NCBI GenBank assembly: GCA_963966185.1
Contig: CAWZYM010000343.1
Span: 124,001-188,000 of the forward strand
Origin: Rhabditoides inermis
Lineage: Eukaryota; Nematoda; Chromadorea; Rhabditida; Rhabditidae
Direction of reading: 5' to 3'
DNA: 64,000 nucleotides
A model generated the notes under the pieces. That model was not told the origin of the DNA. It ran no database searches and worked only from the letters and a program-made list of their open reading frames with translations. How positions within the stretch are numbered: position 1 is the stretch's first letter; each line of letters begins with the position of its first letter. This document shows positions 1 through 11,537 of the stretch, one piece after another. A program made the position numbers and the translations under genes.

Positions 1-232
1 CGGAACTTATAGCATCGCCCTCCTTGACATATCCGACGCGAGACCTATGATGTATACTAGTATGTGTATCTGATAAATACGACTCACGTCTCTGCTTGTC
101 ATCGCGGGACAGTGTCGGTGAAGGAGGGCTTTTTGCCAGTGTCCATCGGGCAGATGTGGTCGCGGGTGCCCTCACACGACACAGATGCCGAAGCATCTGA
201 AGCACACGTTACAAGCAATATAATAAACATTA

Positions 233-873
233 CTACAGTAATAAATAAGCAACGAGGGTTAATGGAGATGCAATAACAGTGTTGCAACGGGTAAGACAGA
301 ACAAACAACAAAATGTTTGAATGAAATCGAAAGCGAACTCACTTGATTCAATTGAATGAAATGGGGTTCCTATTATCCGAACGTAGTCTCGGGCAGATCT
401 ATCCACCAAGCAACAACCCGCTGGCAGGTCATTTAGAGGGCAGCGCAGATGACTGAAAAAGTACGCATTGGATTCGCTTGAACATATTAAATATAGAGCA
501 TCAAAAAACCTAATCACACATGTATGCGTAAGTATTTCGCAGAAGACTCGTCGCCGAATAATTCAGATGAACGTACTGGGCAAAATTAACAATTTACCAA
601 AAGGATACAGTATAGGATCCATAGTGTATAGGATACAAGAATGAAAGAGGTGAAGATGGCAACACGTATCATTGGAGATTCATCTTCATAATGCATCATG
701 AAGCGGTTGAATATGTCGAGTAAAACACGACATTGATCGGCATAAACAAAATGAACACCAAAACAATTCAAATGGGAAGTGGAAATCGAAATGAAAAAGT
801 AGACCACCCACGCAGATAAATATATTACAGGATGTTTCGTATAGATTTGAAGACTGTGAGCAATCTCAGACAA
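233..873 (-). other. Possible exons of a multi-pass membrane protein
   Basis: Two open stretches on the minus strand (873-586 and 517-233) read as hydrophobic protein. The first has two long apolar runs (around HPVIYLSAWVVYFFISIS and FTSFILVSYTLWILYCILL) separated by a polar loop, the pattern of adjacent membrane helices in a nematode seven-helix chemoreceptor. The second has one weaker apolar run. I could not define clean splice sites or a start codon, so this may be a real gene running leftward out of the window, or a fragment of one. A chemoreceptor identity is inference from hydrophobicity only; no family signature was recognised. Confidence 0.3.
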
Positions 874-1308
874 CCACAGAAGTCAGATAGATTTCCTGAC
901 AACATCTTTCAAATTTCAAAATACGAATGATAATCGTAAATCATTGAAACAAGTAAAAAAAACAGAGACACCACATCACATGAAGAGACTTGACAGACAT
1001 ACTAACAGTTAATACTGTAGTGCAAGTGGGTCACGATAATTAGAGAATTTTGCGCGTGTTGTTTTTCGATGTTTTTCGGAATGTGACTGTGTTTTTTTCT
1101 GTTTTATGTTGTTGTTTGTACTGCTATAATTCACAATTAAACGTTTATGATTATGCATTTAATAAAATATCGTCAAGTAAACTACTTACAATTGACATCA
1201 TTCTTAGATTGGCAAAGTGCGCACGACTTTTCGCGAGCGTGCCACATTTTCAACGCATAACGGTTAGTCGTTAGTTTTTGGATGTTTATGTATTTTGTAT
1301 TGTTGTAG
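874..1308. other. Spacer upstream of the zinc-finger gene
   Basis: This AT-rich stretch holds no coding exon I can support. The first recognised exon to its right begins after TTGTTGTAG in mid-frame and without a usable ATG, so the true 5' end of that gene probably lies in here or further left. Confidence 0.3.
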
Positions 1309-1590
1309 GCATGTCGGGCGAACCGCGAGCTGTGTACGTACGGCTGCAATCGCCTCATTGCGCGTCGCACCATCGACTACCACCGAAACCACGGCGTGAG
1401 TTATTATTTTATTTGTTTTTTTTTTATAAACTGTTAATTCACATAAATCAATAATGGTTGTTCAGTGTCGTAGCAGCCTTGCCGAGCCGTTTGGCGACTT
1501 TCAGCGTTGTCGCAACTTCATCTGCGGAGCATGCTTCCCGGTCAGTTTCACTTACTTTTAATAATGAATATAGGAAAGTGCATATGCATA

Positions 1591-1657
<67 letters not shown>

Positions 1658-1782
1658 GGCAAGTTTTTATTGCAGAAAGAGCAGGGTTGTGTACTATTTC
1701 GATTGATAAAATGCATGAGCTTTTGTTGCATTACGTTGGATAACACAAACTCTTCTCTTACGGAAGTCCTTTTAAAAGATAA

Positions 1783-1849
<67 letters not shown>

Positions 1850-4800
1850 ACAATAATAATATCATTTTCCCACACAGCAGTTCCCGACCCGCGTGTCCTT
1901 CTTCGACCACCTCAGCGAGGCGCACGAAGTGCACGTCAAGCGCCATCAGATGGTCTTCAGCACGCACGAGCTATTCGACGTAGGTGGTCCTTTTTCGATA
2001 TTTTAAAAATGTAACATTAATTATGCAATGTTTGCAGCGCTTCGTGAAGTGGCTGGAGTGCGAGGGAGGGGCGCACTTCCGCATCATGTCCGCCTCGCGC
2101 TCCTGCGACAGCGGAAAGACCATCTTCCTCACCTGCAACAGGAGCGGGTGCGATTTTTTTACATTCAGTTTTAATATGTTTAGAAGTTATGAATGTTGCC
2201 GTTGAGGTTCGTCTTCGGTCCGAACCTGACGGGGGGCAACGCGGCTCGCGATCGGGTCGGCCTCGTGCGCATAGGATTTCTCCCTACATAAGCGGAGTCA
2301 TGCACAGCGACGGGTGGGTTGTTGTTGTTGTTGTTGGTTTGTTACACGATGATATATGTTTCAGTTATTCTTAGCATTTCGTGAGTATTGATTTATTGAT
2401 TTTTATATTTATATAAATGATCAAATAAAAATTAATATTTTGTTTTAGATGGCGTCGCGCCGGCACTCTACCAGTGCATGAAAAGACGGGCTTGAGGAAG
2501 GAGGAGATCTTCATCAAGGTACAGTTTGAGTTCAAGTGCGAAAAGACTGTGGCGAAAGAAGAGACGCAGACGGCGAGCGCGCGCCGCTCTCTTACTTTTC
2601 CATTGTCTCTCGCGATTCGAACGATTTAAAGGATGTATCCGGGCATCATTCGTGTATGCCATAGTTTTTGCTCTAATATATGCATTACATAATAAATAAA
2701 AACACCTACTAGATGAAAAGTTCTGAAAATTTGTTTACAATGAGTTATTACCGTAAACACAGGTTTAGTCCATATTGGAGTAAGGCTATATTTCGCTAAA
2801 ATTGAAGTTTTCAAAAATCGGTCAACGCAGTTCCGGAGAACTTTCAAAATCATTCCAATAACCCATTGAACACATTTTGATATCTTTTGAAATGACAAAG
2901 ATATTGCGATTTTAAATACGTCCCAGGGACTTCGTGGCGGGACCAATTTTCATTGCCCGTAGTCATCCTTTAAATAGTCCGCCCAGCTACTATGGAATGT
3001 TGTACAAGGCTGATAGAGACTATTTTACAATGAGATGGTTGTAGTTGTCACTATCTTATAGTTAATAATAATGTTCCGGGATAGAAGTTGTTAATAGTAA
3101 TCGTAATATCGATTTTGAATAAACAATTGAAATGAAATTGGATCGTGTGAAATAAGAACATGATTTGACAGGTCGGCCTCGATCCGAGCAAGTACTTCAA
3201 TGTGCGGCGGCGGTGCGAAGACAAGACGACGCCCTTGTAGGACTGGCAGCGCTCCATTACCTGGAACCCCACCAACGTTGTCGACGTGAATGGAGACATG
3301 GTATGTTTGAGGCACTTTATTCCTAATCTACTTGTGTCGACGTATATCACAGTATACAGTGTCGGCCAAAAAGGTATCACCTTTTGGTTTTTGCTTTCTA
3401 AAACTATTTAAATGAAAGATAGAGCTCCAATCTTTTGCACACCAATTTCAGGACTCCATTTCGACCTAATACCATGCTCCATATTGACCCCCATTCATTC
3501 TTCCGGTTACAGTAGGCGGATTACTGTATTCACAAAATCATTATTTTCTTGTTTTTAACTTTGAAAAATTCATGTGACCAAACCACACATCTAAAAAAAG
3601 TTCTACCCACCTTTCTCGGGTAGAACCATTCAATGGGCATCCAAAGACACCATATTACATTCTTTATTACTAGAATTTAAATAAGCAATGAAGTAACAAC
3701 ATCAAAAAATTGCAAATTTCTAATTTTTAACAAAGCCTAACTACACTATAAAATCATATAATGACCCGAAACTCTCTCAGTACTTTGTCGGGTGTCCCTT
3801 GTTCTCAATCACGGCCTGGCAGCGACGGGGCATCGTATCGATAAGCTTGTGGAGGGTCGCAAGTTTGATCTTCTTCCACTCCTGTTCGAGCAACGCGAAC
3901 TTCTCGTCCGCATTCTAGATCCGAACCTTGCGAGTCCGCCTATCGAGCTTTTCCCAGAGGTGCTCGATGAAGTTGAGGTCCGGCGACTGGCTCGGCGACT
4001 TCATGACTCTCCACTTGCCTTTGTTGAACACGTCCTAAATAAAGATGGTGCAATGACGAAATTGGACATTTCCATAAACCGATCTTGAAGTGCTTGGAAA
4101 AGTGGTTCAAGTCATTGTCTTGCTGGAAGACGTAGTTCCGATTATGAGTCTGCCGAATCCAGGGCCGCACCTTCTTGGGAACCTCTGAGAACGATCTATA
4201 GAACGATCTCCAATTGGTTGAGAAAGATCTCTTGCGCGGCGCGGTGTCTACGCTCGCATTTTTCTAGATTATTTTCGAAAAAGTACACACGTCATGTGGT
4301 GTACTCGTGACGTCATGTGCGGTACTTTTTGCGGCTGTACTGGTGTACGGCTGTACGGCTGTACGGCTGAACGGCTGAACTTTCCAGGTTGCCTTTTTTT
4401 CGCGATGCATTACTCATTTGTGACTGGTATCCATCTAATCGGAAATAGGAATGTTTTTTTTCAGAGCTGGTTTTTTAATAGTAATTCTTATTAATTGACG
4501 ATTATGCTACAATTGTTCTTTGGTAGACATGTCAATGAAACATATCGTTAGTATATGGAATGGCTTGTATAACTCGAATTGCATTCGTGAAAAAAAATGG
4601 TCTCATCTATCTCCCCGGTGTCTAGGATGACGACGAGGGTGCGGAGGAAGCTGTCCATCAAGTGGAGATGCTCCACCATCACCACCACCACGTGGAGCAC
4701 GACGGAGAGGGAGAGACGGGCGGGATGGTCGAGGCGGAGGGAGTGGTGGGTGCGGATGGGGGAGGGGAGAGGAGGGGCGGAGAGAGGAGGAGAAGAGAGA

Positions 4801-6881
4801 AGATTGGAGGGGAGAAGAGAGGAAGACGAGTTAGGGAGTTCAGTCAGTGTGCAACAAGTCGATCAGTGTGCATTCGTTGCTGAACCTGGATTCTGAGTTG
4901 CCTCTAGGTTTCGAGATTTGAGTTTTCAAAACATACGCGTTCTAGGACGAGGACACCCTGGTGATTCAGCAGCACCCGCGACTAGGCGTACAAGTGCGCA
5001 AGGCGACCGAGGTGGGCGTGGCCTGGTGAGGCGGGGTCTCATCCCGTTGCAGGAGGACCTGGCTGCGTACGAGTACTACGACGAGCTGGACGAAGAGTTG
5101 TTCGAGGAGCAGATGCCGAGCGGCGTCAAGGGAGGCCAGATGCAGGATCATGATGGTGGGGGTTGTGTTGTGTTGTTTACTTGTTTACCTTGTTGTTTAC
5201 TGGTTTACCCCGCTGCTTGCAGAGCTGATCAACGTGGACGAGTTGGAGGGCGCGGAGCAAATGCACAGCAAGGTGAGAAATCGGGTAGAACGTTGTTTTT
5301 TTATAGTAATTCTTTTAATGGATATATAATTGGTGTTGGGTATTCGTTAGATGTGTAGGTGAGATGGTGTAACGTATTTTGAACAAAATTCCTACGGTCA
5401 ATATTTTTTTCATTTACATGGAGTTGGAGTGTCGTTTAGGTCACAGAAGCCGATGGTGACCAAACTGATATCAGAGATACCCTAGAAGGTCACTAGTCGA
5501 TAACCGTTTTCAAATCCACATGACCGGCCATACGTTTCGAGATATTTACGTTTAAAAAATTGGAGCTAAACCGTGTGGATTGCTTTTGCGGCCTGTCACT
5601 CTGTTCGCGCGAGCTGTGAAGCAGCGGCAGTGGCCTAGTGGATAGAGCGGTCGGCTGTCAAGCGGCAGGCTGTTGGTTCGGACCTTGTCGACGCATTTCA
5701 TTTTGCCAGTTCTCTCCGGACTTGTACCCTCCAGCTCACCCCTCTCACATGCGGTCAGATGAGCACGGCGCTGCAACGAGTGCGCTACCTGCGACACAGC
5801 ATGCAGGTACTTCATTTTTACATTTTACTCCCTTGTTTTATGGGATTGGAATATATCTATATGGTATGGACCATGCTGTTTGTGTTTGTGAGTCGTATAC
5901 TTGTGAATTTTCCGGAAAAGAGCTTTTTTATTACAGTCGGGCACGCTTCCGGCGATCGCGAGTGGGCGAAAGCGCGCGGCGAACAGTGTAGGCAGGGCGG
6001 TCGAGGTGAGTACGAGTTATGAGTACGAGTATCTAGTACTCATAAGTACTAGTTATAAGTACTAGTTCTCGTGGCACTATAAAACAGTACTAGTTGCACA
6101 GCATTAGTTTTCTTTGCACTTGACACTTTAGTTTTTGTCACTGCGTGGTGTTGTATTTTGACGACTCGCACTCGTGCTCGGTGGATTATCCTATCGTTGT
6201 GGCACAGTAGCACTAATGTCGAATTACCGGTCACTTTGTGGTGTTATCATGTAGCGAGCACTATCATGTAGCGAGCGCCGTGTTATCCAAGTTGTCCTTG
6301 TACGTTTGGTCATGAACTCGTACGTTGTACGTTTCAAGTTTTGTTTTCCAGCCGCACCACTCTGTGATGGAGGAGGTGCTGCTGCAGCAGGTGGGGGACG
6401 AGTTGTTCGAGGTGAACGAGGCCAGCGGGAGGGTCGTCATGCCTGGAGTGACGGCGAGGGGGGTGAGTGGAGGGAGAGGGGGGGAGAGGGAGAGGAGAGG
6501 AGGAGAGGGGAGGGAGGGAGAGAGAGAGGGGGGAGAGGAGAGGGGAGGGAGGGAGAGAGGGGAGGAAGGAAGGAAGAGAGAGGGGAGAGAGAGAGAGAGA
6601 GAGAGAGAGAAGGGTGAGTGGTTGTTTCAGCGCATTCCCCGTGTCGAGATCCCATTTCGCCGCCACTTTCCCTTCAAGATGAAGCGCATGAAGATGATCG
6701 ACGCGATGGAGAGGGTGAGTGGGCGGTGCTTACCGTAGTTTGCTATGAGTACTCCTCCCTATGAGTATGTTTGTGTTTTGAGGTGTCGACGATTGGTGAG
6801 TTGGACGATGTGAGTGACGACGAGGAGCTGTTGGCAACGACGAGCACGGGCCTCGAATTCAAGCGGGACATTTGGAACTAG
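1309..6881 (+). CDS. C2H2 zinc-finger protein with acidic C-terminal half (multi-exon, 5' end not seen)
   Basis: Phase-consistent exons are 1309-1395, 1466-1540, 1878-1979 and 2038-2147. A second phase-consistent block is 4626-4745, 4946-5011, 5053-5155, 5223-5272, 5759-5806, 5937-6005, 6352-6462, 6631-6714 and 6783-6881 (TAG). Joining exons 2 and 3 creates a textbook finger, CGAC, 12 residues, HLSEAH (C-x2-C-x12-H-x4-H), which supports that splice. Exon 1 has a looser finger (CTYGC...HRNH). The next exon continues [10 protein letters not shown]...TCNRSG, which reminds me of zinc-finger proteins related to MULE transposases, a weak recollection. The C-terminal half is acidic ([15 protein letters not shown]) and holds a natural six-histidine run. 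Middle exons at about 2210-2313, 2449-2518 and 3171-3300 look real, but one junction does not keep frame and TAG at 3238-3240 interrupts one reading (or is an acceptor, exon then 3241-3300). A nuclear, DNA-binding role is inference. Confidence 0.65.
1597..1655. repeat. (TA)n microsatellite
   Basis: An uninterrupted TA run lies in the intron between the exons ending at 1540 and starting at 1878. A second run lies at about 1785-1843 in the same intron. Confidence 0.95.
1785..1843. repeat. (TA)n microsatellite, second run
   Basis: This is another long TA run, about 130 bp after the first and ending just before the acceptor of the next exon. Confidence 0.95.
3356..4200 (-). mobile_element. Decayed Tc1/mariner element
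   Basis: The left end begins CAGTGTCGGCCAAAAAGG directly after TA, as expected for a Tc1-type insertion. The minus strand at about 4190-3780 translates, with frame jumps, into the C-terminal half of a Tc1 transposase: QDND at the second catalytic aspartate region, then SPDLN-like and [13 protein letters not shown] stretches, then a tail ending in NKGHPTKY. The reading crosses frames near 4035 and 3985 and meets an in-frame stop near 3915, and the N-terminal half is missing, so it cannot encode an active enzyme. It lies in the long intron (3301-4625) of the zinc-finger gene. The matching inverted end is at 7690-7868. Confidence 0.8.
3780..4190 (-). pseudogene. Tc1-like transposase C-terminal remnant
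   Basis: This is the coding part of the decayed element described at 3356-4200. DDE transposases of this class cut at their terminal inverted repeats and insert at TA. Only the region from just before the second aspartate to the C-terminus is recognisable. At least two frameshifts and one stop break it. Confidence 0.75.
4235..4400. repeat. Inverted-repeat arm with GTACGGCT motif array
   Basis: This stretch contains a short array of TGTACGGC/TGAACGGC units and the palindrome around GACGTCATG. Its reverse complement is at about 7885-8045, past the 3' end of the zinc-finger gene. Both arms abut Tc1-family end sequence, so they may be an internal or neighbouring repeat of that family. Confidence 0.8.
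5626..5695 (+). mobile_element. tRNA-derived SINE fragment
   Basis: An A-box-like TGGCCTAGTGGATAGAGC is followed about 40 bp later by a B-box-like GGTTCGGACC, the internal pol III promoter of a tRNA. Flanking bases do not pair as an acceptor stem, so this is a tRNA-derived repeat and not a tRNA gene. It lies in the intron 5273-5758 of the zinc-finger gene. Confidence 0.6.
6464..6612. repeat. Purine-rich (GGGAGA)/(GA)n tract
   Basis: A G/A-only stretch fills the intron between the exons ending at 6462 and starting at 6631. It is open in several frames on both strands, which is an artefact of composition. Confidence 0.9.
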
Positions 6882-7119
6882 GAGGGGAGGGGAGCGTGGA
6901 GCCGTGTGCTGTACGTCATGCTTTGCAAATGTGAAAACGTGTTCTTGTACTGATACTCACTTTTTGTTGCTTTGTTATTTTTATACTTTTGATGTTGTAA
7001 ATATTGGAAATAATTTTAAGGAATTTCATCGTGTTCGCATTAATATATGCGAAAACAAATACAAAAATTATGGAGACAACACAGTTTATGTGATGCGTAA
7101 GCAGCACTAGTGTCTTCCA

Positions 7120-7690
7120 AAATGTACTTTATATTTTAAGTCCTTTTCGACTCGAGATCCTTATAAAAGAATGTGCTTTTCCGAACGCGATCGACCTATC
7201 GCACAGTAGCAGTTAAGAGGCGGCCACGGCAAACTCACGCCGGGTTTATGGCACACTCTGAACGGGAGCAGACTCGAGTTCGCGGCGGTCGCGACGGTCG
7301 CCGCGGCGCCGCACCTTCGCCGCGAAAACAGGATGTGCGGCGCAGATTCGCGGCGGTCGCCGCGGCGCACCCTGTGCCGCCGCGACGACCGATCGATAAT
7401 CAGTCGATTTCCTTTTCATAATCCATTAGAAAAGCTCTCCGCTCATCATCATATATATCTATTCCCCCCCCCCCCCTCCTCTATGATCACTCTGGGCAGA
7501 CTGCGCCGCTTGTCCGTCGGTCGGTGCGTCTGAAACGCGGATTGACAATGAGCGGGTACTGTACCCGATCGTCCACATCATACGTGCCATTATTGCTACA
7601 TTGAATAGGGTGGCGAGTGCCGATTGCGTCATACCCGCCTTTCTACCATTACAAATGGCTTGCACTTGATCTGCTGTCAAATAAGCTTAT
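7120..7690. other. Spacer downstream of the zinc-finger gene
   Basis: No supported gene. It contains a very GC-rich patch with repeated CGCGGCGGTCGC motifs (about 7277-7395) and a C homopolymer at about 7466. Confidence 0.4.
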
Positions 7691-7868
7691 GTGAAAAATA
7701 CGGTAATCCGCCTACTGTAACCGGAAGAATAGAGTGGGATCAACATGGAGCATATTATTGGGGCCGAATGAAGTCCAGAAACGGTTTGCAAAAGATTGGA
7801 GCTCTATCTTTCAATTGAATAGTTTTAGAAAGCAAAAAGCAAAAGGTGATACCTTTTTGGCCGCCACT
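7690..7868. mobile_element. Inverted end of a Tc1-family element
   Basis: Reading right to left, this repeats the first roughly 185 bp of the element at 3356, ending in GGTGATACCTTTTTGGCC and CCACTG. No TA is seen next to CACTG here, so this end is either damaged or belongs to a different insertion from the left one. Confidence 0.8.
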
Positions 7869-7884
7869 GTTTCTGCTGTATGTT

Positions 7885-8045
7885 TTGTTTTTGGCAACCT
7901 GGAAAGTTAAGCCGTTCAGCCGTACAGCCGTACACCAGTACAGCCGCAAAAAGTACAGCACATGACGTCACGAGTACACCACATGACGTCATGTGGTGTA
8001 CTGGTGTACTTTTTCGAAAATAATCTAGAAAAATGCGAGCGTAGA
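7885..8045. repeat. Inverted-repeat partner of 4235-4400
   Basis: This is the reverse complement of the GTACGGCT array and GACGTCATG palindrome found at 4235-4400, with small differences. Confidence 0.8.
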
Positions 8046-8365
8046 CTCGTCAACCCCAATATCGGCGCCCGTATTTTTGCAGCGGCGCCGCTACGATTGG
8101 TCAAACCGAATGGCTCCGCCTTGTTATCGATCTTCTACGTTTTTTTTCGGCGCACTGTATTTTTAAAAACTCTAAAATTATGAAGTTGAAAAGTATAATT
8201 TCATTAAACTCATAGAAAACTCATAAAACTCATAGACTGTGAGGAATTTGTTGTTTCTCGCGCTCATTCGTTGGTTGCGCACGCATCACAACGCAAAGCA
8301 GGCACTCTTCCATCTTAAAGATGTTCAAGCCATCATTTTTGTCTGTTTCTAAGCCCCGTAGAACA

Positions 8366-8560
8366 TGGTCTCATAGCGTAGTGGATAGTAAGCGAGCCTA
8401 GAGCTCAAGTGGTCGCAGGTTGAATTCCTCGGACGGCCACAAAGTTTTGTTAAATCGCTGGAGCCAAACGCGACGTGAAATTCATGCACAGCGTGCGTCT
8501 GGATTCACCGTTCAGTGAACAAATGAATGACACTACGGCCGGGCCGTAGCGGGTCGAAGT
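8366..8560 (+). mobile_element. tRNA-derived SINE
   Basis: A tRNA-like head has an A-box-like region (AGCGTAGTGGATAGTAAGCG) and a B-box-like GGTTGAATTCC. A body follows whose end resembles that of the other SINE copies in the window. No acceptor stem can be drawn. Confidence 0.55.
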
Positions 8561-8937
8561 CGAAATTCCTTGCAACCCGGAAATATGCGGATATATATGC
8601 AGGGAAAGTTATATTTCATATATATAACTCACTTGCAACACAAAACACATTGTGATGCGTGCGCCATCTACGAATGAGCGTGTCGTCAAAGTGTTGTGTC
8701 GTTGTTGTGTCGTCAAAGTTTATGGAATGAACTGTTCAAACATTGTACTTCGGAACGAACAGTTTATAAGAGCAAGTGAGTGACGCACGCGTCGTGTAAA
8801 TTGTAAGCGAGTTTAATTCACCGTTTTCTCTGATCTGTGTTTGAGGTAGGGCAAGAGGCGGGGCTAAAGGGAGGGGCATCAGTGGGCGTATCTAAGCAGG
8901 AAAACGGTTTGTAAGCATGTAAGGAGCCGGCTTGTTA
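8560..8937. other. Spacer, no gene seen
   Basis: I see no gene between the SINE and the terminal exon of the KEKE-helix gene. Short repeats of TTGTGTCGTCAAAG and GGGGCGG/GGGGCTA elements are present. Confidence 0.35.
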
Positions 8938-9335
8938 AATCAGGAACGACTTGCCGTTGACGCGCACGCGGCTGAACCTGCAAATCATTAAATCATTTTC
9001 GATCGATACCAGCTGACTGACTTGGCGGCAGTTCCGCGACAGGAGAGCGCGGTTTGGGCGGCTCGCGCTTGTTGATTGGAGATAGCAGGCGGGGATCTTT
9101 GAATCACGACGATCACCGGATTACTGTAGGTACAGTAACCCACGTCGGCACGTGCGGCTCCAGATCGTAGTCGCTTGTGCGAGCCGACGAGGCTGTGCGG
9201 GTAGTCGACTGAAAGGGGCGGGGCCTTAGTGGGCGGAGCATAACTGAATACCGTGATGGTCGAGTTGGAAGTGGTGCGCATCGAGGTCTGATCGGAAGAG
9301 ACGGTAGGAGTGCTGTAATATGTCAGTGATACGGA

Positions 9336-9369
<34 letters not shown>

Positions 9370-10918
9370 AGAGAGAGGGAAAGAGAGTATGTAGCCTACC
9401 GGCTGTTGAGTGACGTATCAGTGGTGACAGTGGACTGTGAAGTAGTCGGTCGAAGAAAGAAGACATGTAATCATGTTGTCGATGTTCGGGAGGACCCTGG
9501 CATCGATCGATTATCGATCGGTTATCGATCCGGTCCCACCTCCTCTCGCCGCTGCTCTGATACTCGCGCAGCACGAGGATCGCAGAGTTGTCAGTGGCGC
9601 GGAAGACCTGTAACCAATAATGCATCCTGACCCGTGCCAATAATGCATACCCTGTCGACGAGTCTGGCCCGGGCATGTAGAAGTTGACTCCTCGCGCGTC
9701 CGAAATGCGAGACTGTAATTGTAATTACGGTAACCACCGCAAGTACAGTAACCTACCGATTCGATTACCGACGACTGGTTGCTGCGATCGTGTTTCTTTT
9801 GCACCTTCCAGGTGGATCCGAGATGGCTCGTCTGAATACGGTGAGAGGTATACTGTAGCTACAGTATACATTACCTGACTGTAGGAGGATACAGAGGAGT
9901 CGGTGTCCTAGGCGAGTTTCCTTGATGGCGGCGGCTCTGCACTGACGAGAATGCTCGCGATAGCTTTCTTCTTCTCCACCTCTCTTCTCACTGCTCCTTC
10001 TCCTTCTCCATTTCTTTCTTATCCTTCTCCAGTTCTTTCTTTTCCTTGTCCACCTCTCGTCGGTTCTTCTCAATCTGCTCCTTCGATGCGCGCATCATCT
10101 TCTCATGTTTATCTCTCTCTTCCGCTTCTTTGTTCGCTCTTTCTTTTTTCTTGCGCCTCTTTTGTCCAGCCTCCTCCTTCTCCTTCTGTTCCTTCTCTCG
10201 CTTCTTTCTCTCTTTTCTCTCTTTATTTTTCTTCTTCTCCATAGCCTCCCGCACTCGCTCCGCCTCTTTCTGCTCCATTTCTCTCACTCGCTGCTCCTCC
10301 TCCAACTTCTCCTTTGTACGGCGATTGTTCAGCGTGTTCTCAACCACGTCCACGGCAGCCAGACGATCACGTAAGCTCTTCTGGAAATTTCAAAGTGTAT
10401 TGTGAATGTAACTCGCGAATACTGTACCCGGTTCACCTCCGGAGAGTCAGTCTTGAGAGTGAGCTCCTTTTGTGAGCGGGAGATGCTGCGATGCGGGTTC
10501 ACGAGCCGCTCTAGACGCTTCTGATTGGGAGTGCGCCTGGATTACGGTAGGGTACCTGGATTACTGTGTCTACAGTATACCTGCGACGCTTGGTGCGATG
10601 CAATGGTGGGACGACATAAGGCGTTCTACGAAATAGTACCACGATTACGGTAGCTACCGTACCTGTGAGTGCGAGAGGGGGTCGACGTGGTGATAGAGTT
10701 GAAGTCCGAAGTTGTCACCGACGTCTCCGAGCAGCGCTGGTTCGAGGGAACCTGCACATCACATGTTCAGGATACTGTACTCTACCGTATACCTGGGTGA
10801 GTGCGCGGGGCGAAGAGGCGACACTGGGAGCAGAAGAGACAGAGAGAGTCACTGCAAGTAAACTGTGGGAGAGAGAGAGAGATAGAGCGAGAGAGAGAGA
10901 GAGAGAGAGAGCGAGAAC

Positions 10919-10966
<48 letters not shown>

Positions 10967-11228
10967 CGCACATCCTGTCTGGATAGGACGAGTGTTGCGG
11001 GCGAGAGAAACGACCGAGCGAAGCGCGTCTCCATGCACATTTCCTGCCTCCAACTTGAGTATGATCTCCTCGGCAGCCTGCGTCACCTATACGGTATTGT
11101 GAACGTTTACTACGGTACTTTTAAAGCTGGTACAATACCGAATCGATCATGCTGCCGATCTTCTCGACGGCGTGCATGGGATCGCTCGGTGGCGACGGCG
11201 GTGGGCGGGACTTTGATGGGCGGGGCAT
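8938..11228 (-). CDS. S/T-rich protein with long KEKE helix, multi-exon, unknown function
   Basis: Exons read on the minus strand join in phase: 11228-11139 (ATG, MPRPSKSRPPPSPP), 11086-10972, 10851-10793, 10751-10663, 10625-10581, 10536-10437 and 10380-9992. Together they give a short helical N-terminus (AEEIILKLEAGN), an S/T-rich linker (TSDFNSITTSTPSRTHRT), a basic stretch (PNQKRLERLVNPHRSIS) and a helix of about 120 residues of K, E and R, typical of a single alpha-helix or coiled coil. Beyond 9992, exons near 9935-9880, 9835-9755, 9712-9540, 9434-9400, 9315-9250, 9230-9142, 9100-9035 and 8980-8938 are visible, but two phase-consistent readings remain. The favoured S/T-rich one ends FSRVRVNGKSFLI. 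Upstream exons may exist, since the first ATG directly follows a CCGCCAG acceptor-like site. INCENP-like order (helical N-terminus, basic linker, central helix) was considered but no IN-box is seen. Confidence 0.6.
10868..10965. repeat. (GA)n microsatellite
   Basis: A long GA run with few interruptions makes up most of the intron between exons 10972-11086 and 10793-10851 of the KEKE-helix gene. Confidence 0.95.
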
Positions 11229-11480
11229 CTGGCGGAGACGGGCGGGCGCGGCCAGCGCACGTCAGTGAAATGGCAGAGCCAAGGATGGAAGTGGGAGGGT
11301 TGAGAAATCATAGACATATCTTCGCTATAGATTTGGATTAGTTATTACACCAAATTCACAAAGATGAAACTATATTTATTACGTGAAACATATGTACAAT
11401 GAATATGTTTTTGTTCCTGTAGATTCTTCTGCGGTCTCACATCTTTGTATGCTTGACGACTCTGTAATAGATAAATATGT
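11229..11480. other. Possible 5' region of the KEKE-helix gene
   Basis: The region right of the first recognised exon contains no further exon I can phase. A promoter or an upstream exon may lie here. Confidence 0.3.
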
Positions 11481-11484
11481 ATGT

Positions 11485-11537
11485 ACCAAACTCTGTCTCT
11501 GTCTCTGTCTCTGTCTCTGTCTCTGTCTCTGTCTCTG

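Noticed and set aside
4670..4692. Six consecutive histidines, like an expression-vector His tag
   Set aside because: It lies inside a phase-consistent exon with normal splice sites (4626-4745). Codons are mixed and no vector sequence surrounds it.
8938..8990. Truncated Mps1/TTK-type kinase at the end of the KEKE-helix gene
   Set aside because: RVNGKSFLI vaguely resembles the strand before a kinase glycine loop, but a stop follows at once and no kinase sequence is found to the left.
8938..11228. INCENP orthologue
   Set aside because: The charged central helix and basic linker fit loosely, but the diagnostic C-terminal IN-box was not found in either possible reading.
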